From positions 124,001 to 188,000 of the forward strand of contig JAODTK010005917.1 in NCBI GenBank assembly GCA_026419785.1: a stretch of DNA of 64,000 nt. Direction: 5' to 3'. The notes below the pieces were generated by a model. It was not told the origin of the DNA. It did no database searches and worked only from the letters and a program-made list of their open reading frames with translations. Shown here piece after piece: positions 33,776 through 45,838 of the stretch. Origin of the DNA: Sclerodactyla briareus (lineage: Eukaryota; Echinodermata; Holothuroidea; Dendrochirotida; Sclerodactylidae). Within the stretch, counting starts at the first letter, position 1, and the number at the start of each line of letters is the position of its first letter. The translations under genes were made by a program, and so were the position numbers.

Positions 33776-36590
33776 CACACACCATATGATGTGACCCATA
33801 GACTGGCACTAGCCTACTCGTTAACAACAACTACGTGAAAACGGGGTAACTTTAACTCCGTTAATAATTAAACTGTTAAATGAGTGAAAATCATGACCCC
33901 CCTAACCCTACATCCGCCTGAGGGATGAGGACAATACAAGCGAACGGCAACAGCCTAATAATCGTCGAATGCACTTGCCTGTAGGCCATGCGTACCAAGT
34001 ACCCTAAGCTAATTCACGTCCAGAGTTGCCATCCAAGGCGTATCGCAACCTTAATGGTTTCGGTGGTTGGGCAATGTTCACGACCTGCCCGAATTTCAGC
34101 GCCATATACGGAAACCGAATATTATATAGATAGATATCACGCGCGCGAAGTTCGCACAATTTTGGTGCATTTTTGCCAAAGTTTAATACAAAATTGGTGA
34201 TAATGTAAAAAAATCCGGCAACAATAAAAAATCGCCAATTGTGTTTCATTACTTCTCTGCCTTAATTTTGGTCATGCTGGAATCCTTTGGGGGGGGGCTG
34301 CCGCTGAGCCTAAGTCGCCTTGCTCCATACGGCCTATGATGTGTGCATTGCTCTGACCCTTTGAGACAAATCGCGCAACGGAGACGAAAGGATATAGTGT
34401 TGATTATCATTCCCTTGGGTGGTACACTTGATCTAGCCCTCAGTCTTATAGAAAGGTTGACAAAGAAATTCTGCGCATACTGGCTATCTTGGATTAGTTC
34501 ACAGGTGACCCACGTGGATCATAACAATCTACCGATTACGTAATTTGCCAATATGCAGCCTGGCTAGGTTGTTATCACTTGGTTTTAAATGCCTGTATTT
34601 TCCGCACTTTCATGCTTACAATTTCAGAGAGGATTTTATCGAAATACAGCACCTCGATCTTAAAAAAATGTCACTTTCCATAGCGGAGAGGTTTACTAGC
34701 CCTCCTGTTGGCAAATCGTACTTCTCATGTGATTCTGAATCAAGTTAGGTTCGCAGTAAGTGGGGACTTTAATTGGTCCCGAAAGAAAGTGAAAGGTATT
34801 TCAAGGGGTCACCCAGGTAAAATTACGACGTACGCGATTATCAAAATTTGTCAGATTCAACGAAACTTATTTTTACTTTGGGAACCTCAAATTTACATTG
34901 AGAGTTCGATTCCCAAGCACCCAGACAAGCTTTTTCCAGTGTAACTGTACTACTGCTGGGCAGGTGGTCTTCGCCTCCACCTATACTACTCTCTATACCC
35001 AGGGGGTTCATGGGGAACCTGCGAGGACGAGCACAATCGGCACCCTTGGCAGCAGTTATACTCTCCGGATTGTCAAAGTGCGTATCCATTTCCATGACAG
35101 AAAATGACATGTAAAACGCTTTGAGACTACATTGTCGCAACATGGCAAAAAACTATATACCAAAACCATCTTCAACCCCAACTGATCGCGAGGTGGGGGT
35201 AGCAAGTTTTGGCAGTTTAACCCGCAGCATGTGTCTAGTTTTCTTTAGGAATAATCCGACGCTTTCACTAATCTCTGAATCACGCCCCGTACTCATGATC
35301 TACTGCAACAAATCCAGCAACACGGAATTAATCCTTTGGACTTATAAATTGAGCCTCGTCCGAGTGGGGATTCCCCATGTGTTCCAAGCGAACTTTGGGT
35401 TTTTCTTCTTCTGTCCCCTTAGAGTCTCAATACCTGCCGGATAGATTCGCATCCTTCTTCAAACAAATCCTCGAAAAGCGAAGCTCACAACCCCTGCACG
35501 ACCTGTTGAGAGCGATTTCAAGAGCGCTACAATGCAGATAATAATAAAATTCGAACATTCATTCGTACTCTTAATGTGGGGGGTCCAAAATGTGGGGGGC
35601 CCCAAATGGTGGGGGGCCCCGGGCACGTGCCCTGTTGCCCCGCCCTTAATAATTTTCGCTAGTGTTTCTGCCACTCAGACATATCTACCCTAAACTACAA
35701 AGTTACCAGAATATCCCTTGAAACAAGTCAAATTGGTGTTCCACTACAAGGACTGTAGTGAATCCAACGATCAATACTCATTCGAGTAAAATGTGTCTAA
35801 CGTTAAAAAATACAACCCGCGGCGAGATTCAGGGACTCAGGCGATGAGGATAAGGCTGAGGGTTCCGTCGCCCTCCTTTCAAGACTTTGAGAAGTACTGA
35901 TACCAGGCATCTATACAGGTTATACTAGATGTATCGCGGGTCGAGTGGCGAATATCCCTGGATTTTGCATTCTGGATGACTAACTGAGGGCTTATATTCT
36001 GCTTTGCTCATTCCCACTCCTTCGAAGCAACCTCTATATCAGTGGTTCCCAACCAGGGGTCTGGTTGGGAAATTCCCCCCTGGGGAGAAATTTCAAAGAT
36101 TTCAAGGGGGAATGGTATCCTTCCAAGGTTTTTAAATAAAAATTCTGAGGGGACTCTTCAAGATGGTGCCCACTTCCTGTTTATGATTCCAATGGCCGAG
36201 GCGGGGGGGGGGGGGTTTGTTGTTGGCGCGACAGATTGTACTGTCATTTTTTTTTGCCCTTATGTGACCTTTTCTGTTGATGGTATAGTTCTACGACACC
36301 AGTGAGGGGAAAAGCTAGTATGCCAGAGGCAAAGTGGGGGAATTGGATGAAAAGTTTGGAACCATGCTCTAGATCGATATAGTCAAAATTGGTTATTAAA
36401 TGTCCCATGAATACCACTCAACCCTGGCGCAGGATGAGGTTATGGGTGTGTGTGGTAATCCAGATATTAGCGCCACTAAAGCCCATGTACATTTCAAAAA
36501 GTGTCAAAGCGAAACATCATGGATTTGAGGAAAGTTTAGAATTCGGAGCACCTAACCAAATGACATAGAGCTGTATTATGGAAACCATGT
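33776..36590. repeat. Tandem duplication A, copy 2 (about 2.8 kb)
   Basis: Second copy of 30958-33775 in the same orientation. The junction lies within ATAGAATTGCCACACACCAT, which itself matches the left end of copy 1. The abundance of small indels on one side or the other resembles raw long-read error. Confidence 0.9.
36040..36365. mobile_element. hAT-type MITE in duplication copy 2
   Basis: Same element as 33195-33524. The left end is CAGTGGTTCCCAACC and the right end is degraded to GTTTGGAACCATG. Flanks CTCTATAT and CTCTAGAT match at 7 of 8 positions, supporting an original nTCTAGAn-type hAT target duplication. Confidence 0.85.
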
Positions 36591-38254
36591 TTGCTTTAAA
36601 TTGTCCTGTTAATAAACTCCTGACAACATGAGAATTTCACACCCCTTTCTCGTTTCTCCCAGCATTATTGCTTCATTAATTTTGCAGTTATTAATTCAGC
36701 GCCACCTAAGACTGCGACGCGCAATTTTCTTTTGCATGATGCTTGGACATGATTAGAAACAAAATTGCGTAACCTTATTAAACTTATGCCTAGGAAGTAT
36801 TGCACATAACTTTTGGATGTTCATTTCAACACATCCTCAAAACTATTGGTGGGGGAGGCCATTTCATACGAAAAAGTTGGGGGTCTCCCTCTTACCCCAG
36901 GATCGTCACCTAATCTCACTCATCCATGGTTGAGTTCCTGATCTAACTTGAATTGACCCTGCCTCGGATGTCTATGACGGGTTTGCCCTAACTTGGTTTC
37001 CTATCCCACTAAATGAACTACGAATGATATTTGGTGCAGGACCTTCTTGATTCAGTTTCCAATGTTGCAGTGAAATGCACTCACAATATGTTGTGAAAAA
37101 ATCCGCCCGAAGCGATTGTGCGTTATCACTAAGGTATAGCATGGGCCTAGAAATGTGAGCCTGTTGTGTTAAGCCCAGTCCAGAATCTTGTTGATGTTAG
37201 CACATTGTCACACAATTCTGAGCGTCTAAGCCGTCGACGAATTCGAGCGGAGGAAACGTATTGACACGATTCCTGACTGTTGGTGATGCTTTGCTTGAGC
37301 TGCATATGCATGGGGCCCCGGGGTGCGAAAGCCCTCTGAACAATAACGCAATTCTTATTTGAAATAATAGGGAATCGATTACTTTCTCCTTGGGGCAGGG
37401 GGCAAACACGGCTTCTCGCGCCCCCTTATTCGCTACGCCACTGGGATGCCCACTTTGGTACCCCTCAAACAATGAAATATGTACAACAAAAATCTCAATT
37501 TGTTTTGTTTGTTGGGAAAAAGCAAACCCAGCAAAACATTCCACATACATATTAAATAACGAGCATCCATAGAGTGAGTGGACATCAAGAACTCTCTGAT
37601 GGTAGGAATGTGAAGATAGTTCGAGATAAATTGTACCAAGCCCAATCATAACACTTGTAAGCAATCATGGTGTAACTAGTCAGTACTAAACTGAAGCCGC
37701 CGGCTCAGTACCCTATAATACTCGTTTGCGATGACAATGGCAAACTCTATTCGCGCCACCACGCCACTTAAACTGTTACGCTGCCTGCTTGTAATTGAAG
37801 TAAGTTCGGTCAAGTCTAATCATAGGTTGGCACTAGTCGTACACGCTTGTACTTACAGCAAGGTCGATTAGGTGTGGCCAAGCGCCTTTCCGGCGACATT
37901 CAGGCATTGTTTGGTTGCGATGGCTTCAGTAACCCAGTATGATGGTCCTAATGATTCATTTATGTAGCATTAACACATAGTTTTAGTTGAATTTTAAGAC
38001 TTGTTGTCGGCAGCTCCCAGTGAAAATATTGGGGGGCCGGGATTATTTTCACACACTTTTCCGCATCAGTACAAACCCTCTTGTTGATTCCTTTGAACGA
38101 CAGCCCCAGAAATTTATGCAGCGCCGTCGAAACGTGTCTATCATCTTTAGTGTAAGAACGGGGTCTTTTGAGTGAAAAATTAAAAATGGTGAAAAGGGAT
38201 ATTTGGCAAATTGGTAAGCTTGTTGGCCACATCACTCACCACCTCGTGAACCCA
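36591..38254. other. Unassigned DNA
   Basis: A 155-codon minus frame (37197-37664) runs through a GGCGTAGC-type repeat head (reverse complement near 37440) and is not credible as a gene. Nothing else supported. Confidence 0.4.
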
Positions 38255-38590
38255 TAGCACCCATACCTCCATCACCTCCACTGGTTACCAGTAAAATACC
38301 GAATACAGTATACAATCATTCTGATCACTTATAAGGCAATGAATGGGATGTCCCCATTTTTACATTTCTGATTTGCCGTCAGTGTCATCGCATACCGTGA
38401 CCTTCATATCATCATCTGATTGCCGGCTCGAGTTTTCCAAGAAGTTCTCACAAATTCTATGGTGGGAGAGCATTTGCCTCCGGAGCCGCGTGCCTATGGA
38501 AATCTCTTCCTGTTGACATCCCGCCACGCACCTGCCCTCGAGATAGTCAATCCAAGCTGAAGACACACCTTTTTATATCCGCTGTGATTT
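38255..38590 (+). pseudogene. 3' end of a second-type non-LTR reverse transcriptase
   Basis: The plus strand encodes the C-terminal signature of L2/jockey-type LINE proteins. LHWLPVKYRIQYTIILITYK is followed by AMNGMSP, matching the LHWLPVxxRIxFKIxxLTYKAxxGxxP block. A shifted frame gives FYGGRAFASGAACLWKSLPV, matching the RAFxxxAPxLWNSLP block, ending in SKLKTHLF. At least one stop and one frameshift separate the parts. The polymerase core is absent, so the copy is strongly 5'-truncated. It lies just upstream of family-1 LINE fragments in the same orientation but is a different lineage. Confidence 0.8.
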
Positions 38591-39064
38591 TACATTTCTA
38601 ACAAAGTTTTTCCTTTCGCAACACATTCCATATACTAACCTTATATTCGTTGTTGGCAGCTAAACTATTCGACTGCTTTGTACTTTGAATTCAATCATCA
38701 TGGGAGATTTCAGTTCCAGATATTTCTTGGCCACAATCGTACTAGTGGCTGTCATGGATCTGACTTTTTTTCACCCGGATTGTTTCTTATCCCAGTATTG
38801 TCTTTCCATCGGGAGCACACATACCATGATTTTATTCCCGCGTAATAGTTGATTCCTGACTTCTCCTGGACATGTGGTACAGTGTCACGATATGTAGCTT
38901 GTTGTAGCTTTTGTATGAGCATTGTTCCGTTAATAGTCCTCAGAACGAAGATTTCATTCGTTGTTCCCGAAGGCGATTTGGCTGGAATTTTCTGGTTCAC
39001 GAGTAACGTTAATAAGCCTGATATTTTATCATATTTAGTAATTGAAAGTGTATATTCCTTAGAA

Positions 39065-40270
39065 AGTGTCGAAATAAAACAAAAAGCCCGTGTTGGATGA
39101 CATTGATTGTTCTGGCAATAAAAAGATAGTGTCCTTATCGTTTTTTGGCGCCAGTGCCCCGTCCTGGTTTTTCAGTTCAACAAAGCGTAAGAAAATAGTC
39201 AGCAGTTAGTTTTTCTTTCTGATGCCCACCGAGTTTTGAGATGAGACTGATACTCGAATATCAAAGACAATCTCGTGCATTTTTCCTCAACTTAGAGTGT
39301 GCAAAAGTTAAAAAACCATTGATCAGTTAGATTCAGTGACGAGCACGATCACAGCGATAGTCAGGATTTTTTCTAGGGTTCATTACAATTAAATTCACCT
39401 TGGATAATTAAATTGGGTGACCTCGTTGTTGTTGATATGCTCCTAATTTTATCAATGATGTTGTTTGTATGCTGATTTGGTTAGGAGAACTCCGGAACCT
39501 CAACATGATAGAGTTTTTCCTAGTCCCTGGTTCGTAGTCCCTTGACCATTTTCTCTTCCACACCATCAGCTCCTATTTCCTTAAAACTGTAGAGAGGGTG
39601 TTTGTTTCTTGATGAGGGGGGAAGCAAATGTTTCTCTTATTTTCAAAGAAAGGTAAGCAGTCTCATTCTTGTAATTACGGGTCAGTGAGTCTCACCATGT
39701 TAATTTGCAAGTGATGGAATCCTTATTTAGAGATCACTCTGTGAATTTTCAATGGTGTTCAATCTGCTCGGGAGTCTTAGCATGGCTTCAGCTAGACCTC
39801 ATTGAAGATGTTTCTATCCTAAATGGATAGGTAACGCTGTAAAGTTCCTGGACTACGTCTCTACTCAAATTGGAGATCCTGAATATCACAGTTAGGTCCA
39901 GAGGTGGAGTCAAGAGGTGTCTTCATAAATAGTGCAGCGAGTTTTCTTAAAAACGTTCTTCGACTTGCAAGAAGGTCACTAGTGGTGTCCTCAAAAGTCG
40001 GGTCCTTGGTCCTTTAACTCTTCTTGGCCTATATAATAATCTCGATGATTCTGTGCATCGAGTGTTTGAAAATCGAGACGTCACCAAGTTGTACGGGGGA
40101 AAAAGTATTTCGAATAACGCTGTTGCGATTGTTCGACGGGACTCGGACCAAATCTCCAAATGAATGTCCCAATTGGCCACTGTTTTAACGGATCTTCACG
40201 CCGATATCCAAGTGATGCATATCTGGTTTATCAAACGGCAACGCTCTGTTAGTTCGAATAATCAAATATC
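39065..40270 (+). pseudogene. LINE family 1 fragment: linker and reverse transcriptase N-half
   Basis: Aligns in order with 41640-42850. Shared blocks include GGATGA (39095 and 41687), TCGTTxTT...TTTTCA..GTTCA, ATATCAA.G.GAATC..GTGC and ATCAGCGATAG.CAGG. The translation shows EANVSLIFKE followed by SVSLTM, matching the ANVTPIFKKG...RPVSLT block. Degenerate VTSGV and GPLTLL-like pieces follow, then DLHADIQVMHI, matching the F-N-x-x-K-C-x-V-M-H block after the catalytic core. The YxDD box is not intact. Frames change often. The 5' end appears truncated in the endonuclease-RT linker. No tail is seen. Confidence 0.65.
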
Positions 40271-41486
40271 ATGCGTAAAAGTTGCGATAGAATATACTTA
40301 TTTTTTCCGCAACCCTTTCATTCATTTTTTTTTTGTGTGGGGAGGCAGGGGTATTTTCGGTTTTGGGGGTGTAACCGCCGCCTCCACGTCCTCCCGCCCG
40401 CTCCGGGGCCGCCTCCCCGCCTCCGCCGCCCGCTGTAAATCTTACTCTGTAACCGCTTCAGCAGAATTATCTTGGAACTATCCTAGTGAAAATCTCAATG
40501 GGTTCGAAACTGGCATCACTGCATGTCTGCCCTCTATTCTGTATGTTTTACACGAAAATTCACGGTTAGTCACCGAAGGTCAAAGTTTGTGGGATTTCTC
40601 TTGCAAAATGTGGTGTTTAGTTTTGATTTACAACGAAACTTGGTGGATGGAAAGTTGTTCCCTCTAAAACATGATGGTTATGTTCAAGTCACGAGGGGTC
40701 AAATGGGGTTCAAATTCAAATTTGCAAAATTCATATTTATACAAACTTGGAGAATGGTGGACTACAGTTGGTCCTGAACAACAGGACGAGCAACTGAAAG
40801 TCTTGGAGGTCGATGGACATCCATAATTCCAATGTGCTTTCTTGTGAACGAGGTCCACAAAAACCCCTTTTGCGGGGAATACACGTCGGCGGTTTTACCG
40901 CCTGCACAGTCTAGTTGAAATTCTCAGTTTTTGATCAACGTTTCCTCCTCCATAAACCTATCTTTGTGTTAGGTTGTTCAAACATTTTGGTGAGGCTCTC
41001 TGGATATTCCCGTGTAGGTGTGAAACCAATTTACTAGTGATAAGTTGCTAATTGGGAACGTTCAAAAGAGGGCAAACAAAAATCAGCAAACACTGGGCCA
41101 CAAACCCACTAAACAACAATGTTAAAATATAAATCTGTAAATAAGGGGGGGGTAGGAAATGAGAATTTGAAAATAAAAAACAGAATGGAGTTAAAAAGTA
41201 GGCAGTTCGTTCCAAGTTTTGGCGCAACATAAGAGGAAAGATGTGTACTGTATTGGTTGCTCCCCCCCTCAAGAAATAACCATCACATGTTGTTGGACCT
41301 AGGAGATCGGTGATGTACATCATTGCGTAAAGGAATATAGCGGCAATATAATGAGACGGCCCCGATCTTGGGAGCCTAATGGGACCACATGGATTCTTTT
41401 ACATTTCAATACGTTTCTCACGGGAGGACAATCCTAAAACAGCGTACAAATCTTCATAAGATCTGTTCCTCGAAAGTTGCTATCTC
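40271..41486. other. Unassigned DNA with a GC-rich low-complexity patch
   Basis: At 40370-40435 lies a CCGCC-rich low-complexity patch. The remainder (40500-41040) has satellite-like phrases (AACTTGGTGGATGG, CAAACTTGGAGAATGG) but no clear periodicity. Confidence 0.4.
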
Positions 41487-41540
41487 TATCTATCTATCTA
41501 TCTATCTTCTTCTTCTATCTGTCTGTCTGTCCTGTCTGTC
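41487..41540. repeat. (TCTA)n and (TGTC)n microsatellites
   Basis: CTATCTATCTATCTATC, then TTCTTCTTC and CTGTCTGTCTGTC. They immediately precede the 5' edge of a truncated LINE. Confidence 0.95.
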
Positions 41541-41544
41541 AGGT

Positions 41545-43757
41545 TTTTTAGCGAAATAGATTGGCGTAAATTGTTAGAAAGTACGAATCGGTAGACTCTT
41601 GGAATGGTTTCATTGAAAAGGCTAACGAGGTGTGAAAGTTACGTTCCTTGGAGGAAATGTTGCAGTAAGAACAAGAGGCCTTCTAGGATGAATGGTCAGT
41701 TTTGCTGGCCAGTCAAACTGAGCGACATTTATGCGACTTTAAATCGTTCTTCTGGTTCTGTGTCTGATCTAGAGCATTTTCAAAGTTCACATAAGCTTGT
41801 CCGCGTTTAGTTTCTGGTGCTAAACTTGAGAGGCAGATTGCCTCTCATATCAAGGCGAATCCTCGTGCGTTTTCTCTTATGTGAGGGGGAGCAGAAAGTC
41901 CAGTGACACATGGGTCCTTTGATAAGTTCCGACTCGGGTAGTACAATCATATCAGCGATAGCCAGGAGATGGCTAAGGTCTCCATAATTATTTCTCGACT
42001 CCCTGTTTTTAACTCAGAGAATTTGGATAATTTTGGTGACCTCGTTGTCGGGGTTCTTCTTCTTTTCTCTCTCCGCATATTATTGGTAAATCGCCTGGTT
42101 TAGTAAAGGATAAACTGCAGAATCTCAAAAGGATAAGCTCCTGGCCCTGACGGAGTTTATCCTTTCTTACTAAATCCTTTTTTGCTGGCGACGAGTTGTC
42201 TGTTCCATTAGCTCTTATTTTCAACAGAACTTTGGCCAGGAAGGTATGTTCCGGATTGTGAAGAGAGCAAATGTTTCACCAATTTTCAAGGAAGGCAAAC
42301 GGTCTCTTCCTTGTATTACAGGCCAGTCAGTCCTACTTGTGGTGTCGCAAGGTAATGGAATCATCATTCGGATCAATGGTTTGATTATTTCAATGAAGCA
42401 TAGTCTGAATTATGGATTTCATTCAGCATGGGTTTAGGAAGAATCGTCGTGTTTGACTAACTCTGGACGTTATATGGAAGATGTTACCTGTCTGTTGACA
42501 ACGGCAATTCTGTTTGATATAATTTTTCCTTTTTTTCCTGGACTTTCCAGAAATGCTTTTGGACAAGGTTCCTCATTACGTCTCTTGCTTAAGTTGGAGA
42601 GGCATTGGCATTGAGGGGAATGTCCTTAAGTGGATTCGTGAGTGGCTGTCAGAATAGGAACAACGAGTTGTCATTAATGCGGTCGTCTTCTTGGCAGAAG
42701 TCACTAGTGGTGTTCCCTCCCAGGGATCGGTTCTCGGGCCGTTACTCTTTCTGGCGTATATTGACGATCTTGAAGTCTCTGTTCATTCCAGGTTAAGAAG
42801 TTCGCAGACGGTACCAATGGTATCGGGAGGTCGGTTCGAATGATGATGCTGAAATGTTCAAAAGGATATCTGGATATAATTTCCCATGGTCTCCGACTGG
42901 CAAAATGTTTTTTCAATTCGACCAGTGCCAAGTTATGCAGTTGGTTTTTCCCAATCGCAAACGCTTCCTTTCAAGTGTAAATTGCCAAATATTAGGCGGA
43001 TTTCAGAAATAAGATCTTGGGGTTTGTTTTGATTTTCTTTAAACCTCCTAAGCAGTGTGCCGAAGCCTAGAATAGGTAATTGGGATTCTTGGCTTTGATT
43101 AGCCGAATCACTTCAGTTTTCCCTTGATACTGATTTGTGTCAGGCTGTTAAAAGCAACTGTTAGGACCCGCACCTGGAATTTCTGTCAAGTGTGGAATCC
43201 CTACTTTGAAAAGCCAGCAGGTTATTGAAAACGTTCAGCGTGGGCAACTAGAATATTCCTGTCTGAAATTGATCCTACACGAAAGATTAAGGCGTATCCG
43301 GTCCTAACTAACTACCAAACCATGGAGCTCATGCGAATTCGCGGTGACTTGATCCAGGTTTTCAACATTGTTACATGGACTCGATGGCCGGTCCTTCCAC
43401 TACTTCTTGGAATTTTTCGCATGTTACTGCAAGTAGAGGCCACTTGTCTCAAGCTTCGTGGCAAGCCGCGCAGATGGACCATTCGTAAAATATCCTTCTC
43501 ACAGAGGTGATCAATGATGAATAGCCTTCCTGAAATGTTGTTCTCTCTAAGCGTGTGAATGCGTTTCCATAACAGTCCTGATTATTTTGTTCAGAATCAC
43601 GGTCGAATTATTTAGTTGTTCATGGTTCAAGTTTTCTTTCCTGGGATGTTCTTGCTCCGGGTCGTTTATGAGCTTTTGTCCCGTCCTGACCCTTATTCAC
43701 TAAACAAACTAAACTACACTAAACTAAACTAAACTAAACTAAACTAAATAAACTGAA
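41545..43757 (+). pseudogene. LINE family 1: reverse transcriptase ORF, 5'-truncated, frameshifted
   Basis: Best copy of the family. In order on the plus strand: IDWRKLLES and KNKRPSRMN (linker); LERQIASHIKANPRAF; PLALIFNRTLA; ANVSPIFKEGKRS; GFRKNRRV; LDKVPHY; EGNVLKWIREWLS; VTSGVP; and GSVLGPLLFLAYIDDLE, with the catalytic YIDD at 42757-42768. After the core come a degenerate CQVMQ (Cys-x-Val-Met-His type), DLGV, and LRGDLIQVFNIV (about 43340-43370). The end motif ISFSQRVINDE follows near 43490. These match the finger, palm and thumb blocks of CR1/jockey-like polymerases in correct order. Stops and shifts break it, though some may be sequence errors. The 3' end is an (ACTAA)n tail. Confidence 0.88.
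43697..43753 (+). repeat. (ACTAA)n 3' tail of the LINE
   Basis: About ten AACTA/ACTAA pentamers directly after the LINE 3' region, matching the tail of the minus-strand copy at 7970. Confidence 0.85.
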
Positions 43758-43762
43758 CTTCG

Positions 43763-43921
43763 CTGTCTATCTATCTAGCTATCTATCTATCTATCTTCTC
43801 TCTATCTATCTTCTATCTATCTATCTATCTACTATCTATCTGTCTGTCTTCAGTCTGATCTTTTGTCGTCGTTTTCTATCTACTATCCTCTATCAGTCTG
43901 TCTGTCTGTCTGTTTGTATGT

Positions 43922-43954
<33 letters not shown>

Positions 43955-43985
43955 ATGTCTGTCTGTCTGTGCTGTCTGTCTTTTA
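43763..43985. repeat. Compound (TCTA)n / (TGTC)n microsatellite
   Basis: TCTA tetramers to about 43845 with TCTTC interruptions, then TGTC tetramers to about 43980. The same two motifs flank the LINE on its other side at 41487-41540. Confidence 0.95.
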
Positions 43986-44392
43986 AAATGTATATCTATA
44001 TCTTCAGTTATTTTTTTATATCTAGGTCAGCTATCCGATTTTCATGTAGTGCTGTATCATCAGTGGACAGTGATTGACTGACTTGATCCACGTCCATTGC
44101 AAGATGTTACAAATATTATGGGCAAGGCTGATCCCTGTGGAACTCCACATCACTGCATAGGGGGCATAGTACTCCACAACACAGGTGCACACCTACCTGC
44201 GATCATGGACTTCAGTGCCTAATGTTATCGCTGGAACTATGGTATTCTGAAATTGCCTAGGAATCTGAATTTTTTAGATATTCCATATGCTCTACAGTGA
44301 AGCGATGAGACTCCATTCAAGTTTATTGCTCTGTGGCAAGTAATGGAGTATTGATAAATATTGGGAGGTGATTCAGGAGTTGTTGTTTCACA

Positions 44393-45150
44393 TTTAGGAC
44401 GACACATGTTACTAGTACGCCGACGACACACTGAAGCACTTTTATATACTGTCGAAATGGGTGGTTTCATTTTTTCCAAAGGAAAGTGACTTGAGGATTT
44501 CCGATTTCAACATTTAGGAAGACACATGTTACGAGTACCTACACACACTGCTAATAATATATCTCGTTCTTATAGAGCGCTTGTTCACGTCGACAGACAT
44601 GCTCAGAAGCACTTCACATATCACCCCTGATCATCAGCTATGACTTGTCAACCCGTACTGATCGCACGCACCTCTGGCTTGTACTCTCCAGACGCACTAT
44701 TTCAGTACGCCCATTTTTCGGGTCCCCGGGGGACTTCCCAATGGGATGCACATACGGCGCTTCGCTACTTCTTCACAAGTCACCCAACAAGGTACCATGT
44801 TCACACGACGTGGGTGGCGGGAAAACATTTCAGGGGAGGACATGCCTTGTCCAACAGCACTGCGGAAAAGTCCTCGGGCTACCATTGGGCTCCGAACTCG
44901 AATCAATGGTTTTGCAGGTCTGGTCTGGCGCCTCTACGACTGAGCTTATTCCGCCACCCTGAATCACCTGAATCACTTTTATATACTGTCGAAATCGGTG
45001 GTTATAATTCAGTTTCTTCATCAAAAGAAAGTGACTTGAGGAGTTCCGATTTCATATTTAGGAAGACACATGTTACTAGTACCCTACGGCACACGAAGCA
45101 CTTTCATATACTGTCGAAATCGTTGGTATTCATTGTTTCTCACAGGATAG
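44393..45150. repeat. ~120-bp tandem repeat split by an insertion
   Basis: The unit contains ATTTAGGAAGACACATGTTA, then a CACTTTTATATACTGTCGAA block, GGTGG and AAAGTGACTTGAGGA. Unit 1 is 44393-44512. Unit 2 starts at 44513, breaks near 44546 and resumes near 44966. Unit 3 starts near 45053. Confidence 0.75.
44546..44966. mobile_element. Probable repeat insertion inside the tandem array
   Basis: About 420 bp that interrupts the second unit. It begins TAATATATCTCGTTCTTATA then GAGCGCTTGTTCACG, similar to the TATATAGCGC-type repeat heads elsewhere. Both open strands (183-codon plus frame) lack recognisable motifs. Target duplication not clear. Confidence 0.5.
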
Positions 45151-45529
45151 TGACTGCACCAGGCTGTTCCACAGCCCGAGTCTGTGAATGAGATACTCAG
45201 TTGAATGGGATCATTGGAATACGCTTCGGAAATCAGTTACAACCTGGCAGCTATATATAACTGGAGAGGGAACATCAGAGCGCGTATTGCGTGCCCTGTC
45301 ATTTTTCCGTCAGAAACACAAACGCAAAGTGGTAGGCGCACTTTGTGTGTAACATCGTAAAATACATTCAGTGTGTTTACTCTCTCTATCTGTGAATTTC
45401 CTCGACCATAGCCCCCCGAAAATACCTTGTTTGCTCCCGTAGTAATGATGGTATGCCATAGTGCAAGATTCTGCAAATTCGTGAGTGGGACCCTGTTTCA
45501 GAAAACGCGGGAAAATCAGTGATCTAGTA

Positions 45530-45838
45530 CGAAGCACAGGAACAACATGATTGATTCGGGAAGACAGAATCGATTGCGCTGGCAGGAAACAAACCATCTA
45601 GGCGTAAGTCGACAACACGGAGTGAACTAGAGCTTAATAATGTGAGGCTCGAATCATAGGAGGCTGTTAAACGGAACTTATTCTAATCTTCTGACGACGA
45701 AATGCGAATCTTGTCGCCTGAATGCATGTCACTATAACACCACGTCAATGAGGGCGCTGTGTGCCTAGCAAAGCGGCTCCACACTGACTTCGGTTTTGAA
45801 TAGGAGCTTCGGTACAGCATGTCCGGGGGCTTGGTAAA
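45530..45838. repeat. Dispersed repeat family R1, copy 2
   Basis: Partner of 25215-25525 in the same orientation; the shared blocks are listed there. Confidence 0.7.

Noticed and set aside
37197-37664. 155-codon minus frame
   Set aside because: It crosses a GGCGTAGC-type repeat head and a G-rich patch. There is no domain and no splice context.
38750-39200. Long open minus-strand stretch that looked like an exon of an unknown protein
   Set aside because: Its right part (39065 onward) aligns on the opposite strand with the LINE linker region at 41640-41830, so that part is antisense to a retrotransposon. The left part has no independent support.
40164-40667. 167-codon plus frame
   Set aside because: It joins the end of a decayed LINE to a CCGCC-rich low-complexity patch and unrelated sequence.
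44640-45191. 183-codon plus frame
   Set aside because: It lies in the repeat insertion and the tandem repeat it split. Open frames occur on both strands and no motif is seen.
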